The notes below the pieces were generated by a model that had not been told where the DNA came from, made no database searches, and saw only the letters and a program-made list of their open reading frames with translations. Shown piece by piece: positions 13,972 to 23,182 of a stretch of 40,231 nucleotides of DNA (positions are counted from its first letter, which is position 1; each line of letters begins with the position of its first letter). This DNA comes from Herbaspirillum sp. Sphag64 (lineage in GTDB: Bacteria; Pseudomonadota; Gammaproteobacteria; Burkholderiales; Burkholderiaceae_D). The translations under genes and the position numbers were made by a program. Location: the NCBI RefSeq assembly GCF_014192645.1, contig NZ_JACHYE010000020.1, positions 1-40,231 on the forward strand. The letters are read 5' to 3'.

Positions 13972-15141
13972 TTACAGCTCGCCGTAGGAGTGCAATCCCG
14001 ACAGAAACATATTGACGCCAAGAAATGCGAATGTCGTCACTACCAGGCCAATCAGGGCCCACCACGCAGCTACCTGCCCGCGCAGCCCCTTCATCAGACG
14101 CATATGCAACCAGGCGGCGTAATTGAGCCAGACAATCAGCGCCCAGGTTTCCTTGGGATCCCATGACCAATATCCGCCCCAGGCATCGGCGGCCCACAGT
14201 GCCCCTAGAATTGTGGCAATGGTAAAGAAGGTAAATCCGACAGCGATGGCCTTGTACATAACATCATCGAGCACCTCCAGCGAAGGTAGCCGGTCCTCCA
14301 GATAGCCCTTCGATTTCAGCAGATACGCGACGGCAACCATGGCCGATAGTGCAAAGGTGCCATAGCCGATGAAGTTGGCCGGCACATGGATTTTCATCCA
14401 CCAGCTCTGTAATGCGGGGACCAATGGCTGAATTTGTGCGGCATCGCGCGCAACGGTGTACCACAGCAAAAAGCCGACCGCGGCACTGATCACCAGCAGC
14501 ACAAAGGGTCCTAACTGGCGGGTTGCATAGCGCTCTTCATAGTACAGATAGAACAGCGCGGTGATCATGCAGAACAAAACGAACACTTCGTACAGGTTGG
14601 AAATCGGAATATGGCCGATATCCACTCCAATCAGATACGACTCATACCAGCGCACCAGCATGCCGGTAAAGCCAAGCACCACCGCAGCCCAGCACAGCTT
14701 TGAAGCGATTGCCGCGCTGCTGACCGAGCGTGCCAGCAAGCCACCCCAGTAAAACAGGGTCGACAAGAAAAACAAGGTGCTCATCCACAAAATGGCGGAT
14801 TGGCTAGAGAGCAAGTATTTGAGAAAGAACTTGTGATCTGCCTGCTCTAGTGTGCCGCCATACATGGCAATCGCCGACAGTGACAGAAATGCCAACAGTG
14901 CCATCAACCAGCGCACCTGCTTCCAGTGCCAGCCAAGCGCAGCGAAGGTCGGCGCCGCCAGCAGCAATACGGCCTTTTCGTAATAGTCCATATGACTACC
15001 GTAACGGCTCAAAGCGAATACCGAAGCCGCCACCAGTGCCATAGCATAAATCCAGTCCAGCATACTCAAGCGCCCGAAATAGCCGACCTCTTGCGGGTAA
15101 GCCTCACTCTGAGCTGTCTGGCTTGTCTGACTCAATTCCAT
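13972..15141 (-). CDS. ccsB: Cytochrome c biogenesis protein CcsA/CcsB (ResC) family, haem-handling WWD protein
   Basis: A 389-residue multi-spanning inner-membrane protein. The tryptophan-rich haem-binding motif WGGYWSWDPKETWALIVW lies near the C-terminus, followed by LNYAAWLHMRLMKG, and about eight hydrophobic helices are visible. With ResB it forms the system II cytochrome c synthetase that moves haem to the periplasm and attaches it to CxxCH motifs. The start at 15141 has GGAGA about five bases upstream; an in-frame TTG at 15159 has none. It lies 111 bp after resB, and a cytochrome c4 gene (a substrate) is two genes upstream. Naming varies between ccsA and ccsB in different groups. Confidence 0.93.
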   Translation of the reverse strand: MELSQTSQTAQSEAYPQEVGYFGRLSMLDWIYAMALVAASVFALSRYGSHMDYYEKAVLLLAAPTFAALGWHWKQVRWLMALLAFLSLSAIAMYGGTLEQADHKFFLKYLLSSQSAILWMSTLFFLSTLFYWGGLLARSVSSAAIASKLCWAAVVLGFTGMLVRWYESYLIGVDIGHIPISNLYEVFVLFCMITALFYLYYEERYATRQLGPFVLLVISAAVGFLLWYTVARDAAQIQPLVPALQSWWMKIHVPANFIGYGTFALSAMVAVAYLLKSKGYLEDRLPSLEVLDDVMYKAIAVGFTFFTIATILGALWAADAWGGYWSWDPKETWALIVWLNYAAWLHMRLMKGLRGQVAAWWALIGLVVTTFAFLGVNMFLSGLHSYGEL

Positions 15142-15252
15142 CGTTGTCTCCAATTTCAACTACCAGGCGCATCGTAACCTGATCCATGCCGACTGCTATC
15201 TGCCGGGGCGCATAGGAAGCGGTGCTCCCAGCGCATATTGTGCGGCGTTAGC

Positions 15253-17361
15253 TTACGCTGAATGCGTCAGTTTCGCTTGCAGGCTGGCATATTCCTTATC
15301 GAAATCAAGGGTCCGGCGTTGCGTGCTCATGGCCATCAGCGCGTTACTGCCGCCTTGATCGGGGCGAATCCATACCCACAAGCGACGCTCGCGGATATAC
15401 AGCATCGAAAATACGCCAAGGACCAACAGCAAACACCCGAGATAAACCACTTTCTTACCAGGCGAACGAGTTACCTGAAACACCGAGGCCTTGACCTCGT
15501 CAAAGCCGCTCAACTGCAGGTAGACAGGCGCGCGGTAGAAGCCAGCGTCAGCCAATGCATTGATCGCCAGTTGCAGGAAGCGCGCATGCTTCGTATCCGC
15601 CGCTACCACCTTCAGCCCCTCTTGTGCCCGTTCTAGCTGCCACAACTCCCACATGCTGCCGTTGAGTATCTTCATGAAAATGTCAGCGGCCTTTTCCTGT
15701 TCGGCTGCCGGCACTCCCTGCAGGAAACGTGACACTGCAGTGAACCCGGACTCGTTACCGTCGCCCGCAAAAATGCTCAGACTTCGCAGCGCCGATTGCC
15801 GAACCTGCTCGCGCATTGGATCAGGGGCCGAGCCAGTACTTCGTATCGCTGCACGCGCATAACGTTGTGCTGCCTGCTCCCGCATGGCAGGATTGGCCAA
15901 GGCAGCGCGCAGGCCCATCCACTCCCTGACGCTGTCGTTGTCATCGGCCGGGATACGGAGATAACGAAAGGCTTCATCAGGTTGATCACGCACACCGGCG
16001 AGGAATACATCATCGCCGTCAATGTGGACCGACTGCATGTAATTGAGGAACTCACGTGCCTGGCCGGCCTTGTCACGCAACTTGTACTGCACACTCGGAC
16101 CGACGTTTTTCAGATCCTTGGTGTTGGCACCCTTGGCTGCCGATCCCAGATGTTGATCAAGATCATCGGCCAGCTTGCGATTAACCCCCTTTGCCAGATT
16201 GACGCCGCGTACGTCCTGTCCATTGCTATCGCCCATGTTCTCGACATTGAACGGCCGGAATCCGGTCCACTCAACTGTGTAATCGGCAGCTTTTACCTGT
16301 TCCAGCGGTGTGCTGCCGTTGACCTCACCGGCAATCTCGAAACTGGTATTGACCGCGCCAACCATCGGGTAACCAGTCAGGCGCAGTTTGCTGCCGCCAT
16401 CCTCGAAACTGGACTGATAAACGGCCACACCATGATAGATAAGTGGCTCATTGACCTTGATCGTGGCGTCGAAGACTTTGCCGGTCGCGTTATCACGCAC
16501 CGTCACATCACTGGCAAACAACTTGGGCATACCGGTTGAATAGTAGTCAATGATGAAGCGTCTAAGTTTGATGGTGATGGGTAAATCCTGAATCAGGACA
16601 CCATCCTGTTGCGCCAGAATCGTGGTGCTGCTGCTGGCCCCTTCCGCAATCAGGGTATTGCCACGAAAGCTCGGATTTCCGGGGCCAAGCCGGTGTTGTT
16701 GAGGGATGTCGGCAATGATGCCGTTGCCAGCAAACGGTGTCTTGCCATAGAACCACTGCTGAAAGCGAATCGGCAAATTCGAGTCAAGCAAGCCACCGAG
16801 ACAGATGATCACAATTGCCGTATGCGCAAATATATAACCCCACTTGTTGGCCGCGCCCTTCTTGGCCGCTAACAGAATGGCATCTTCTCGCTCGACCAGC
16901 TTGACCTTATAACCACTGGCACTCACGCGCTGCGCCAGTTGGCGACCCATTTCACTCGGTGCCAGACCGGCGTGCCACTCTGCCTTGTGATGAAAATTGC
17001 GCAACGACTGTTCGCGCACATTTTCGCGCCAACTACTGACATCCTTGATCATCTTGGGTGCATTGCGAGCAATACACAGCGAGGTCGACAACACCAGAAA
17101 ACCCATGATCAGCAAGAACCACCAGGTCGAGTAAACGCTGTACAGACCGAGCTTGTTGAAGATCTCAAACCAGAATGGACCGAACTGGTTGACGTAATTG
17201 GGCATTGGCTCGTTTTGCTTGAGCACGGTCCCGATCACAGAGGCGATCGCTATCAATGTCAATAGACTGATGGCAAACCGCATCGACGAAAAAAGCTCCA
17301 CTGCATTCGCCAGCCAACGCTGTCTGGTCTTCAGTTCTATCCCTGCGGTACTGCCCGTCAT
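15253..17361 (-). CDS. resB: Cytochrome c biogenesis protein ResB (Ccs1 family)
   Basis: A 702-residue ResB. Three membrane segments lie in the N-terminal part: about 30-47 (FAISLLTLIAIASVIGTVL), 80-98 (WWFLLIMGFLVLSTSLCIA) and 173-190 (YIFAHTAIVIICLGGLL). A large periplasmic domain follows, and a fourth segment lies near 635-655 (KVVYLGCLLLVLGVFSMLYI). The periplasmic part includes GVAVYQSSFEDGGSKL, typical of the family. It cooperates with the CcsA/CcsB-type protein encoded just downstream in haem export and attachment. The start has GAGG upstream. The 142 bp in front of it holds a strong terminator of the cytochrome c4 gene. Confidence 0.95.
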   Translation of the reverse strand: MTGSTAGIELKTRQRWLANAVELFSSMRFAISLLTLIAIASVIGTVLKQNEPMPNYVNQFGPFWFEIFNKLGLYSVYSTWWFLLIMGFLVLSTSLCIARNAPKMIKDVSSWRENVREQSLRNFHHKAEWHAGLAPSEMGRQLAQRVSASGYKVKLVEREDAILLAAKKGAANKWGYIFAHTAIVIICLGGLLDSNLPIRFQQWFYGKTPFAGNGIIADIPQQHRLGPGNPSFRGNTLIAEGASSSTTILAQQDGVLIQDLPITIKLRRFIIDYYSTGMPKLFASDVTVRDNATGKVFDATIKVNEPLIYHGVAVYQSSFEDGGSKLRLTGYPMVGAVNTSFEIAGEVNGSTPLEQVKAADYTVEWTGFRPFNVENMGDSNGQDVRGVNLAKGVNRKLADDLDQHLGSAAKGANTKDLKNVGPSVQYKLRDKAGQAREFLNYMQSVHIDGDDVFLAGVRDQPDEAFRYLRIPADDNDSVREWMGLRAALANPAMREQAAQRYARAAIRSTGSAPDPMREQVRQSALRSLSIFAGDGNESGFTAVSRFLQGVPAAEQEKAADIFMKILNGSMWELWQLERAQEGLKVVAADTKHARFLQLAINALADAGFYRAPVYLQLSGFDEVKASVFQVTRSPGKKVVYLGCLLLVLGVFSMLYIRERRLWVWIRPDQGGSNALMAMSTQRRTLDFDKEYASLQAKLTHSA

Positions 17362-17436
17362 AGTGCTACCTCAATCGATGCTGCTTTTGCAGTTTTCAGC
17401 GGCTGCCTCGCCACTCTGGCGAAATGGAAAAAACAC

Positions 17437-17464
17437 AAAAAAAGAGCGGCTTTTCAGCCGCCCT
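17437..17464 (-). terminator. Rho-independent terminator between cytochrome c4 and resB genes
   Basis: AGAGCGGC (17443-17450) pairs with GCCGCCCT (17457-17464), including one G-T pair, around TTTTCA. On the minus strand it is followed by seven Ts (17437-17443). It lies 40 bp past the cytochrome gene stop and 76 bp before resB, so cytochrome c4 and resB are at least partly separate units. Confidence 0.85.
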
Positions 17465-17503
17465 CCATGTTATCCGAATCCGACGACAATCAGGGTCGTC
17501 AAG

Positions 17504-18163
17504 TTACCTCAAGCCGGCAATGTAATCCGCCACTGCCTTGATTTCCTTGTCCGACAGTCGCTCGGAAATCGTCATCATCTGCGGGCTGTTGCTCCGGGCA
17601 CCGCTGCGGAAGTTGCTCAGCTCACCGACGGTGTAATCCTGATGCTGCCCAGCCAGACGCGGATACTGTGCAGGAATCCCGGCGCCATTCGGGCTGTGAC
17701 AACCGGCACAAGCCGGTACGTTCTTTGCGGCAATGCCAGCGCGCCAGATATGTTTGCCCAGCTCCATTGCATCCTTATCCTTGGCGGCACCGGACTTCGG
17801 CGTCTGCGCACTCAGATAGGCGGCAATATTGGCGATATCCGACTCCGACAAGGCCTTGGCCATCGGCGACATGATCGGATTGGCGCGAGCAGGCGTGGCA
17901 AATTCGTGCAACTGCTTGCTCAGATAGGCAGCATGTTGCCCGGCTAGCCGAGGATTGGTGGTAATCGTGGAGTTGCCTGCAGCGCCGTGACAGGAAACAC
18001 AGGCCAGAATATTGCGGCCTGGATCGCCATTGGTATAGAGCGCTTCGCCTTTGGCTGCATCAGGTTTTTTATCCTCGGCCGATGCAGCGACAGACAAGGT
18101 AGTAGAAATTGCGCATACAGCCACAAACAACAATTTCAGCAATGGTGAAAAGGTACGATTCAT
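17504..18163 (-). CDS. Dihaem cytochrome c4
   Basis: A 219-residue periplasmic protein. A signal peptide (MNRTFSPLLKLLFVAVCAIS...) is cleaved near VAASA|ED. Two similar haem domains carry CVSCH (residues 55-59) and CAGCH (152-156). Likely axial Met ligands are in NPIMSPMAKALS and SPQMMTIS. Repeated sequences GQHAAYLSKQL and GQHQDYTVGEL mark the duplicated fold. Cytochrome c4 passes electrons to terminal oxidases. It is upstream of resB and the CcsA/CcsB-type gene, the machinery that matures it, and divergent from engB, an arrangement common in betaproteobacteria. Confidence 0.95.
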   Translation of the reverse strand: MNRTFSPLLKLLFVAVCAISTTLSVAASAEDKKPDAAKGEALYTNGDPGRNILACVSCHGAAGNSTITTNPRLAGQHAAYLSKQLHEFATPARANPIMSPMAKALSESDIANIAAYLSAQTPKSGAAKDKDAMELGKHIWRAGIAAKNVPACAGCHSPNGAGIPAQYPRLAGQHQDYTVGELSNFRSGARSNSPQMMTISERLSDKEIKAVADYIAGLR

Positions 18164-18433
18164 TCAAACACCCTGAGACTTGATTGTGATAATAAATGCC
18201 CGGTTGGCGACGATCCCTTTTTCTTACTTGGTGCTGCTGGGTTCTACTTGGTTCTGCTAGATCCCGCTTTTGTACCTTTTGTACTTTTTTGTCTCCTGCG
18301 CTTTCCTCCACACAACGGGGGGAAAGACCCCGTAAAAGCGCGTGCCTCAGCTCAACATCGCGCGAGGCAGGCCCTTATTGTACAATAGCTTTTCGGCGTT
18401 TCTGCCCCCTTTTAATGCATTTTCCCCCACACC
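18164..18433. promoter_or_regulatory. Divergent region, cytochrome c4 / engB, with short direct repeats and a palindrome
   Basis: 270 bp without a gene. TACTTGGTGCTGCTGG (18225-18240) recurs with two differences at 18245-18260, a 20-bp period. TTTTGTAC repeats at 18268-18275 and 18277-18284. A 12-bp palindrome TATTGTACAATA (18376-18387) contains the -10-like TACAAT on both strands, but no matching -35 could be found on either. Confidence 0.35.
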
Positions 18434-19180
18434 ATGTCCCAACTTTGGCAAGCCCGTTTCTTCACCACGGTTAACCATCTCCGTGATTTGCCAAACACTC
18501 ACGTTCCCGAGATTGCTTTTGCCGGCCGCTCCAACGCTGGCAAATCGACCGCGATCAATGTCCTGTGCAATCAAAAAAAGCTGGCCTTCGCCTCCAAGAC
18601 ACCGGGGCGTACGCAGCACATCAATTATTTTTCCATCGGCGGCGCCCACGTTGGGCAGCACCGCAAGGATGAAACCAAGGTCGACGAAATTCGCGCCTTG
18701 CTAGTGGATTTACCTGGATATGGCTACGCCGAAGTCTCTGGCTCAGCCAAATTGCACTGGCAGGAACTGCTCGGTGACTATGTGCGCCGTCGCGATCAGC
18801 TCGCAGCACTGGTCATGATTGTGGATTCACGACGCCCGTTTACCGATCTCGACATTCAGATGGTGGAATGGTTTGCTCCCACCGGCAAACCACTGCATTG
18901 CATTTTGAGCAAGGCTGACAAGCTCAACCGGAACGAGGCAACCAATGCCTTGCGTCAGGCACACACCTTCCTGGCCAGCTATGTGGATGCAGAAGGCAAG
19001 CCATTCCCGTTTACGGCGCAGCTGTTTTCAGCACTCAAGCGAACGGGAATTGACGAAGCCAATGACAGGATTCTGGAATTGGCAGGATTGAACGGTGAGA
19101 TTGATGAGACCGAAGAGATCGACGCGTTCAAAGCGGTCGAGTCAGTCAACCCGCCCACTGACGACGCCAGCAATGCTTGA
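18434..19180 (+). CDS. engB: Ribosome biogenesis GTP-binding protein EngB (YsxC/YihA)
   Basis: A 248-residue TrmE-Era-EngA-EngB-Septin GTPase. The G1 loop is GRSNAGKST (31-39), the [11 protein letters not shown] region is switch I, the G3 motif is [10 protein letters not shown], and G4 is [11 protein letters not shown]-terminal acidic tail of about 30 residues ([14 protein letters not shown]...) exceeds the usual 210-residue length and is poorly conserved. The protein helps assemble the 50S subunit. It is divergent from the cytochrome c4 gene and precedes hemB, separated by a structured spacer. Confidence 0.95.
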   Translation: MSQLWQARFFTTVNHLRDLPNTHVPEIAFAGRSNAGKSTAINVLCNQKKLAFASKTPGRTQHINYFSIGGAHVGQHRKDETKVDEIRALLVDLPGYGYAEVSGSAKLHWQELLGDYVRRRDQLAALVMIVDSRRPFTDLDIQMVEWFAPTGKPLHCILSKADKLNRNEATNALRQAHTFLASYVDAEGKPFPFTAQLFSALKRTGIDEANDRILELAGLNGEIDETEEIDAFKAVESVNPPTDDASNA

Positions 19181-19215
19181 ACGCGGCAATGTGCCAGGTA
19201 ATCCGATCACTCCAT

Positions 19216-19248
19216 AAAAAGACCCCGGAAGGTCAAGCCATTCCGGGG
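19216..19248 (-). terminator. Orphan minus-strand rho-independent terminator
   Basis: CCCCGGAA (19223-19230) and TTCCGGGG (19241-19248) enclose a 10-nt loop; on the minus strand TC and five Ts follow (19216-19220). On the plus strand the tail is CCAAATG, so it is not an obvious engB terminator, although it may still slow transcription leaving engB. Confidence 0.65.
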
Positions 19249-19317
19249 CCAAATGCTCCTCGTTTGTACGACGAGCCCCGCTCAGGGAGGGAAGGGTAAG
19301 CGGGGGGCAACTTGCCC
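19216..19317 (-). ncRNA. Candidate minus-strand small RNA between engB and hemB
   Basis: Four consecutive dyads lie in about 100 nt: 19305-19317 (GGGC/GCCC), 19276-19305 (CCCCGCT/AGCGGGG), 19255-19276 (nine pairs with one C-C mismatch) and 19223-19248 (CCCCGGAA/TTCCGGGG). Only on the minus strand does the last one end in TCTTTTT, the mark of a terminator. No minus-strand gene lies upstream: hemB and engB are both on the plus strand. A small RNA read leftward is the simplest explanation. Its exposed loop would be TACCCTTCCCTCCCTG, able to pair with Shine-Dalgarno sequences. The 5' end and promoter were not resolved, and it does not match tmRNA, 6S, SRP or RNase P RNA as I know them. Confidence 0.45.
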
Positions 19318-19438
19318 ACGCTTAGGAGATTGTTGCCGAGGAAAAAGTTTCACGAGAGCGACGGATTGTTTGAATATCGTCAATTAACCAACTGTTAGCG
19401 CAAATTGTTCTGCCTTAACGCGCCATTAATGTGATTAG

Positions 19439-20458
<1,020 letters not shown>

Positions 20459-20487
20459 GGCGCAACACCCGAGAGCATTGCGCCTTT
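20459..20487 (+). terminator. Terminator of hemB
   Basis: GGCGCAA (20459-20465), directly after the stop codon, pairs with TTGCGCC (20478-20484) across 12 nt and is followed by TTTGCTGTT. The T-run is short but position and stem fit a terminator. Confidence 0.6.
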
Positions 20488-20500
20488 GCTGTTGACCGCG

Positions 20501-20542
20501 TCTTCCTGCTTAAGTCTTCCTGCTTAAGTCTTCCCGATTAAG
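20501..20542. repeat. Three tandem 14-bp repeats overlapping the end of the aldehyde dehydrogenase gene
   Basis: TCTTCCTGCTTAAG occurs at 20501-20514 and exactly again at 20515-20528; a third copy with two changes, TCTTCCCGATTAAG, occupies 20529-20542 and contains the TAA stop of the minus-strand gene. The repeat unit length is not a multiple of three, and the two exact copies lie outside the reading frame. Confidence 0.9.
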
Positions 20543-22133
20543 CCAGACGCGTATCGCGCACAGCAGCATGCGTCTGCTCGCCATCCACAAGTCTGAGCAA
20601 ACCTAGTGGATTGGCGTTCTGCAATGCAGCCGGTAACAATTCATCCGGATAATTCTGGTAGCAGATCGGGCGCAAGAAGCGCTCAATGGCAAGGCTTCCC
20701 ACTGAAGTGCCGCGCGCATCGGAAGTCGCCGGATAAGGGCCACCATGCACCATCGCATCGCACACTTCCACCCCTGTCGGAAAGCCATTGACCAACAATC
20801 GGCCTGCCTTCTGCTCAAGCAAGGCAATCAGGTCCTGATTGGCATGCAAATCTGCTGACTCGGCCTGCAATGTCGCCGTGAGTTGTCCATGCATTGTGCG
20901 TGCAAAATCAAGCAACTGCTCACGCGACTCCAGCTCGACAATCACCGTGCTCGGACCAAATACCTCCTCTTCCAGCGGAGCCTCTTGCGCGAACAGGAGT
21001 GCAGCGTCGCCCTTGAACAAATGCGGCACGGCCTGCGTATCGCTGCTGCCACCAGCGGCGAGCACACTGACCCCGGCTTGCTGCTTGAGCCGCTCGACAC
21101 CGTTGCAATAATTCTTGAGTCCGGCGCTGTTAAGCATAGTCTGTGGCGACTGCGCCGACATGGCCTGCTGCAGTTGTTCGATGAAGTGCGTCAATGCGGG
21201 CGAACGGACACCTAACAGCAATCCTGGATTGGTGCAAAGCTGACCACAGCCAACCACGACCGACGCCGCAAGCTCACGTGCAATGGTATCGCCACGCGCC
21301 TGCAAGGCTTCTGGCAGCAAAATGATAGGATTGATGCTCGACATTTCCGCAAACACCGGAATCGGCTGCGGCCGTGCGGCAGCCATGTCGCACAAAGCGC
21401 GGCCGCCACGCAGTGAACCGGTAAAGCCGACCGCCTGTATGCCGGCACTCTTGACCAGTTGCGCGCCAACACGATCACCATAGATCATGTTGAAGACACC
21501 AGCCGGCACCTCGCTGCGCTTAACCGCACGTTCGATCGCATTGGCCATCAGTTCAGAGGTGACCAGATGGCCACTGTGGGCCTTGAACACGACCGGACAA
21601 CCGGCTGCCAATGCCGCAGCGGTATCACCACCTGCAACCGAAAACGCTAGCGGAAAGTTGCTGGCGCCAAATACCGCGACCGGACCAATGCCGATTTTGA
21701 CCTGCCTTACATCCGGGCGTGGTAATGGCTGGCGCTGCGGCAATGCCGTATCGATACGAGCACCATGAAAGTCGCCGCGTCGCAGGACCTTGGCAAATAA
21801 ACGCATCTGATTGCTGGTTCGGCTGCGCTCACCTTGCAAACGGGCCGCAGGCAAAGCGGTCTCACGTGCAACTTCTGCGATGAAATCATCTCCCAATGCA
21901 TCAATTTCTTCCGCGATGGTGTCGAGAAAATTTGCGCGATCAGCGGCTGGGAGATTGCGATATGTCGGATAGGCATGGGCTGCAGCATCCACTGCTGCAG
22001 CAACTTCCTGTTCGGTGGCGGTCAGGAAAGAAACGGTGTGCGCCTCGCCGCTGACGGCCGCAAAACTACGCAAAATTTCGTTACCTTGAGCACTGCGGCT
22101 ACCGCCGATGTAGTTGTGTCCGATGATACTCAT
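20538..22133 (-). CDS. Aldehyde dehydrogenase, predicted alpha-ketoglutaric semialdehyde (2,5-dioxovalerate) dehydrogenase
   Basis: A 531-residue enzyme of the aldehyde dehydrogenase superfamily. Catalytic Cys300 is in GCGQLCTNPGLLL, Glu263 in VFAEMSSINP, Asn159 in GASNFPLAF, and the cofactor lysine is Lys184 in VFKAHSGH. The GQLCTNPGL context and the length match the group that oxidises alpha-ketoglutaric semialdehyde to 2-oxoglutarate, used in hydroxyproline, arabinose and sugar-acid breakdown. The start at 22133 has AGGAG nine bases upstream. No pathway partner is beside it; the hydroxyproline-related genes at 1-4386 use a different route that ends in proline, so a direct link is unproven. 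It is followed by tandem 14-bp repeats. Confidence 0.88.
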   Translation of the reverse strand: MSIIGHNYIGGSRSAQGNEILRSFAAVSGEAHTVSFLTATEQEVAAAVDAAAHAYPTYRNLPAADRANFLDTIAEEIDALGDDFIAEVARETALPAARLQGERSRTSNQMRLFAKVLRRGDFHGARIDTALPQRQPLPRPDVRQVKIGIGPVAVFGASNFPLAFSVAGGDTAAALAAGCPVVFKAHSGHLVTSELMANAIERAVKRSEVPAGVFNMIYGDRVGAQLVKSAGIQAVGFTGSLRGGRALCDMAAARPQPIPVFAEMSSINPIILLPEALQARGDTIARELAASVVVGCGQLCTNPGLLLGVRSPALTHFIEQLQQAMSAQSPQTMLNSAGLKNYCNGVERLKQQAGVSVLAAGGSSDTQAVPHLFKGDAALLFAQEAPLEEEVFGPSTVIVELESREQLLDFARTMHGQLTATLQAESADLHANQDLIALLEQKAGRLLVNGFPTGVEVCDAMVHGGPYPATSDARGTSVGSLAIERFLRPICYQNYPDELLPAALQNANPLGLLRLVDGEQTHAAVRDTRLA

Positions 22134-22449
22134 TACTGCATTCTCCTGATGACATCTTTTGACTGGCGGCATTGCTCACAGCAACGTCATCACCAGCAAT
22201 GTGGCTTACGCTTTGGACGATGGTCTGCTGTTGATTGCCGACGCAAGGCAAGTTTAAAAACGGAAACTGTAGGGGAAAGATCGATGTTTGTCTAATGAGA
22301 AAATTTGGAATTGCCAATACTTTTTTGATTGACAGAATGACAAGCATTATCAGCAATGGCATGCCGTTGTTATCACAACATAACGCACACGATCGGACGA
22401 AAAAAAGCCTGTCAATGACAGGCGTTTTTTGTGATGCTCGAAGTACCGA
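22134..22449. other. 316-bp intergenic region upstream of the aldehyde dehydrogenase gene
   Basis: No gene is visible. It contains the peroxiredoxin terminator (22401-22430) and a dyad GTTGT-TATC-ACAAC (22366-22379). A weak minus-strand promoter-like pair (TTGGCA, 17 bp, TAGACA) lies around 22285-22315. The dyad could be an operator for the dehydrogenase gene (inference). Confidence 0.35.
22401..22430. terminator. Bidirectional rho-independent terminator after the peroxiredoxin gene
   Basis: GCCTGT (22407-22412) and ACAGGC (22418-22423) enclose CAATG, with an A-run before and six Ts after, so a T-run is present on both strands. It lies 26 bp past the stop of the minus-strand peroxiredoxin gene. 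Confidence 0.85.
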
Positions 22450-23088
22450 TTATTTGTTCGGCTGAGGGGTGATACGCAGATAAGGACGTGGGGCTGTGTA
22501 ACCTTTGGGATATTTTTGCTTGATGACTTCCTCGTCCTTGACCGACAAAGGAATGATGACGTCATCGCCATCTTTCCAGTTACCTGGAGTGGCCACGGAA
22601 TAGCCGTCAGTCAATTGCAAGGCATCCAGCACACGCAACACTTCATCGAAATTACGGCCGGTGCTCATCGGATAGGTAATGATGAGACGCACCTTCTTCT
22701 TTGGATCGATGATAAACAGCGAGCGTACGGTTGCGGTTTCCGATTGGTTCGGATGAATCATGTCGTACAAATCAGCAACTTTCTTGTCAACGTCGGCGAC
22801 AATAGGGAAACCAACGACGGTCTTTTGCGTATCCTCAATATCCTTGATCCATTGATTATGTGCCTCAGCACCGTCTACCGACAGGGCAATCGCCTTGACG
22901 TTGCGCTTGTCGAATTCTGGCTTGAGCTTGGCAGTCAGACCCAGTTCGGTTGTGCACACTGGCGTAAAGTCTGCCGGGTGCGAAAACAACACCACCCAGG
23001 AATCACCTGCCCACTCGTGAAACTTGATCTTTCCGATCGAGGATTCTTGCTCAAAATCAGGGGCGGTATCACCTAAACGTAATGTCAT
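22450..23088 (-). CDS. 1-Cys peroxiredoxin (Prx6-type, AhpC/TSA family)
   Basis: A 212-residue peroxiredoxin. The peroxidatic Cys45 lies in SHPADFTPVCTTE, the Prx6-type signature, and no other cysteine occurs in the protein, so no resolving Cys is available and an external thiol is needed. The C-terminal half has RSLFIIDPKKKVRLIITYP and the long Prx6 tail (about residues 165-212). It reduces hydrogen and organic peroxides in the cytoplasm. AAGGAG lies six bases before the start. It lies 94 bp downstream of dsbD in the same direction and ends with a strong terminator. Confidence 0.95.
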   Translation of the reverse strand: MTLRLGDTAPDFEQESSIGKIKFHEWAGDSWVVLFSHPADFTPVCTTELGLTAKLKPEFDKRNVKAIALSVDGAEAHNQWIKDIEDTQKTVVGFPIVADVDKKVADLYDMIHPNQSETATVRSLFIIDPKKKVRLIITYPMSTGRNFDEVLRVLDALQLTDGYSVATPGNWKDGDDVIIPLSVKDEEVIKQKYPKGYTAPRPYLRITPQPNK

Positions 23089-23182
23089 CTGAGTCTCCTT
23101 GGAAGCAAATTGAGGACAATTACTATAACGTTCTGCGGCGACGCTGCAAACAACTATTAAGGTGTATTCAAATAACGGCAGG

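Noticed and set aside
15796..16539. Plus-strand open frame (247 codons) inside resB
   Set aside because: Antisense to the ResB periplasmic domain, no recognisable features.
19216..19317. 6S RNA, tmRNA, SRP RNA or RNase P RNA at this locus
   Set aside because: No long closing stem with central bubble (6S), no tRNA-like end or tag frame (tmRNA), and no SRP or RNase P core motifs could be found.
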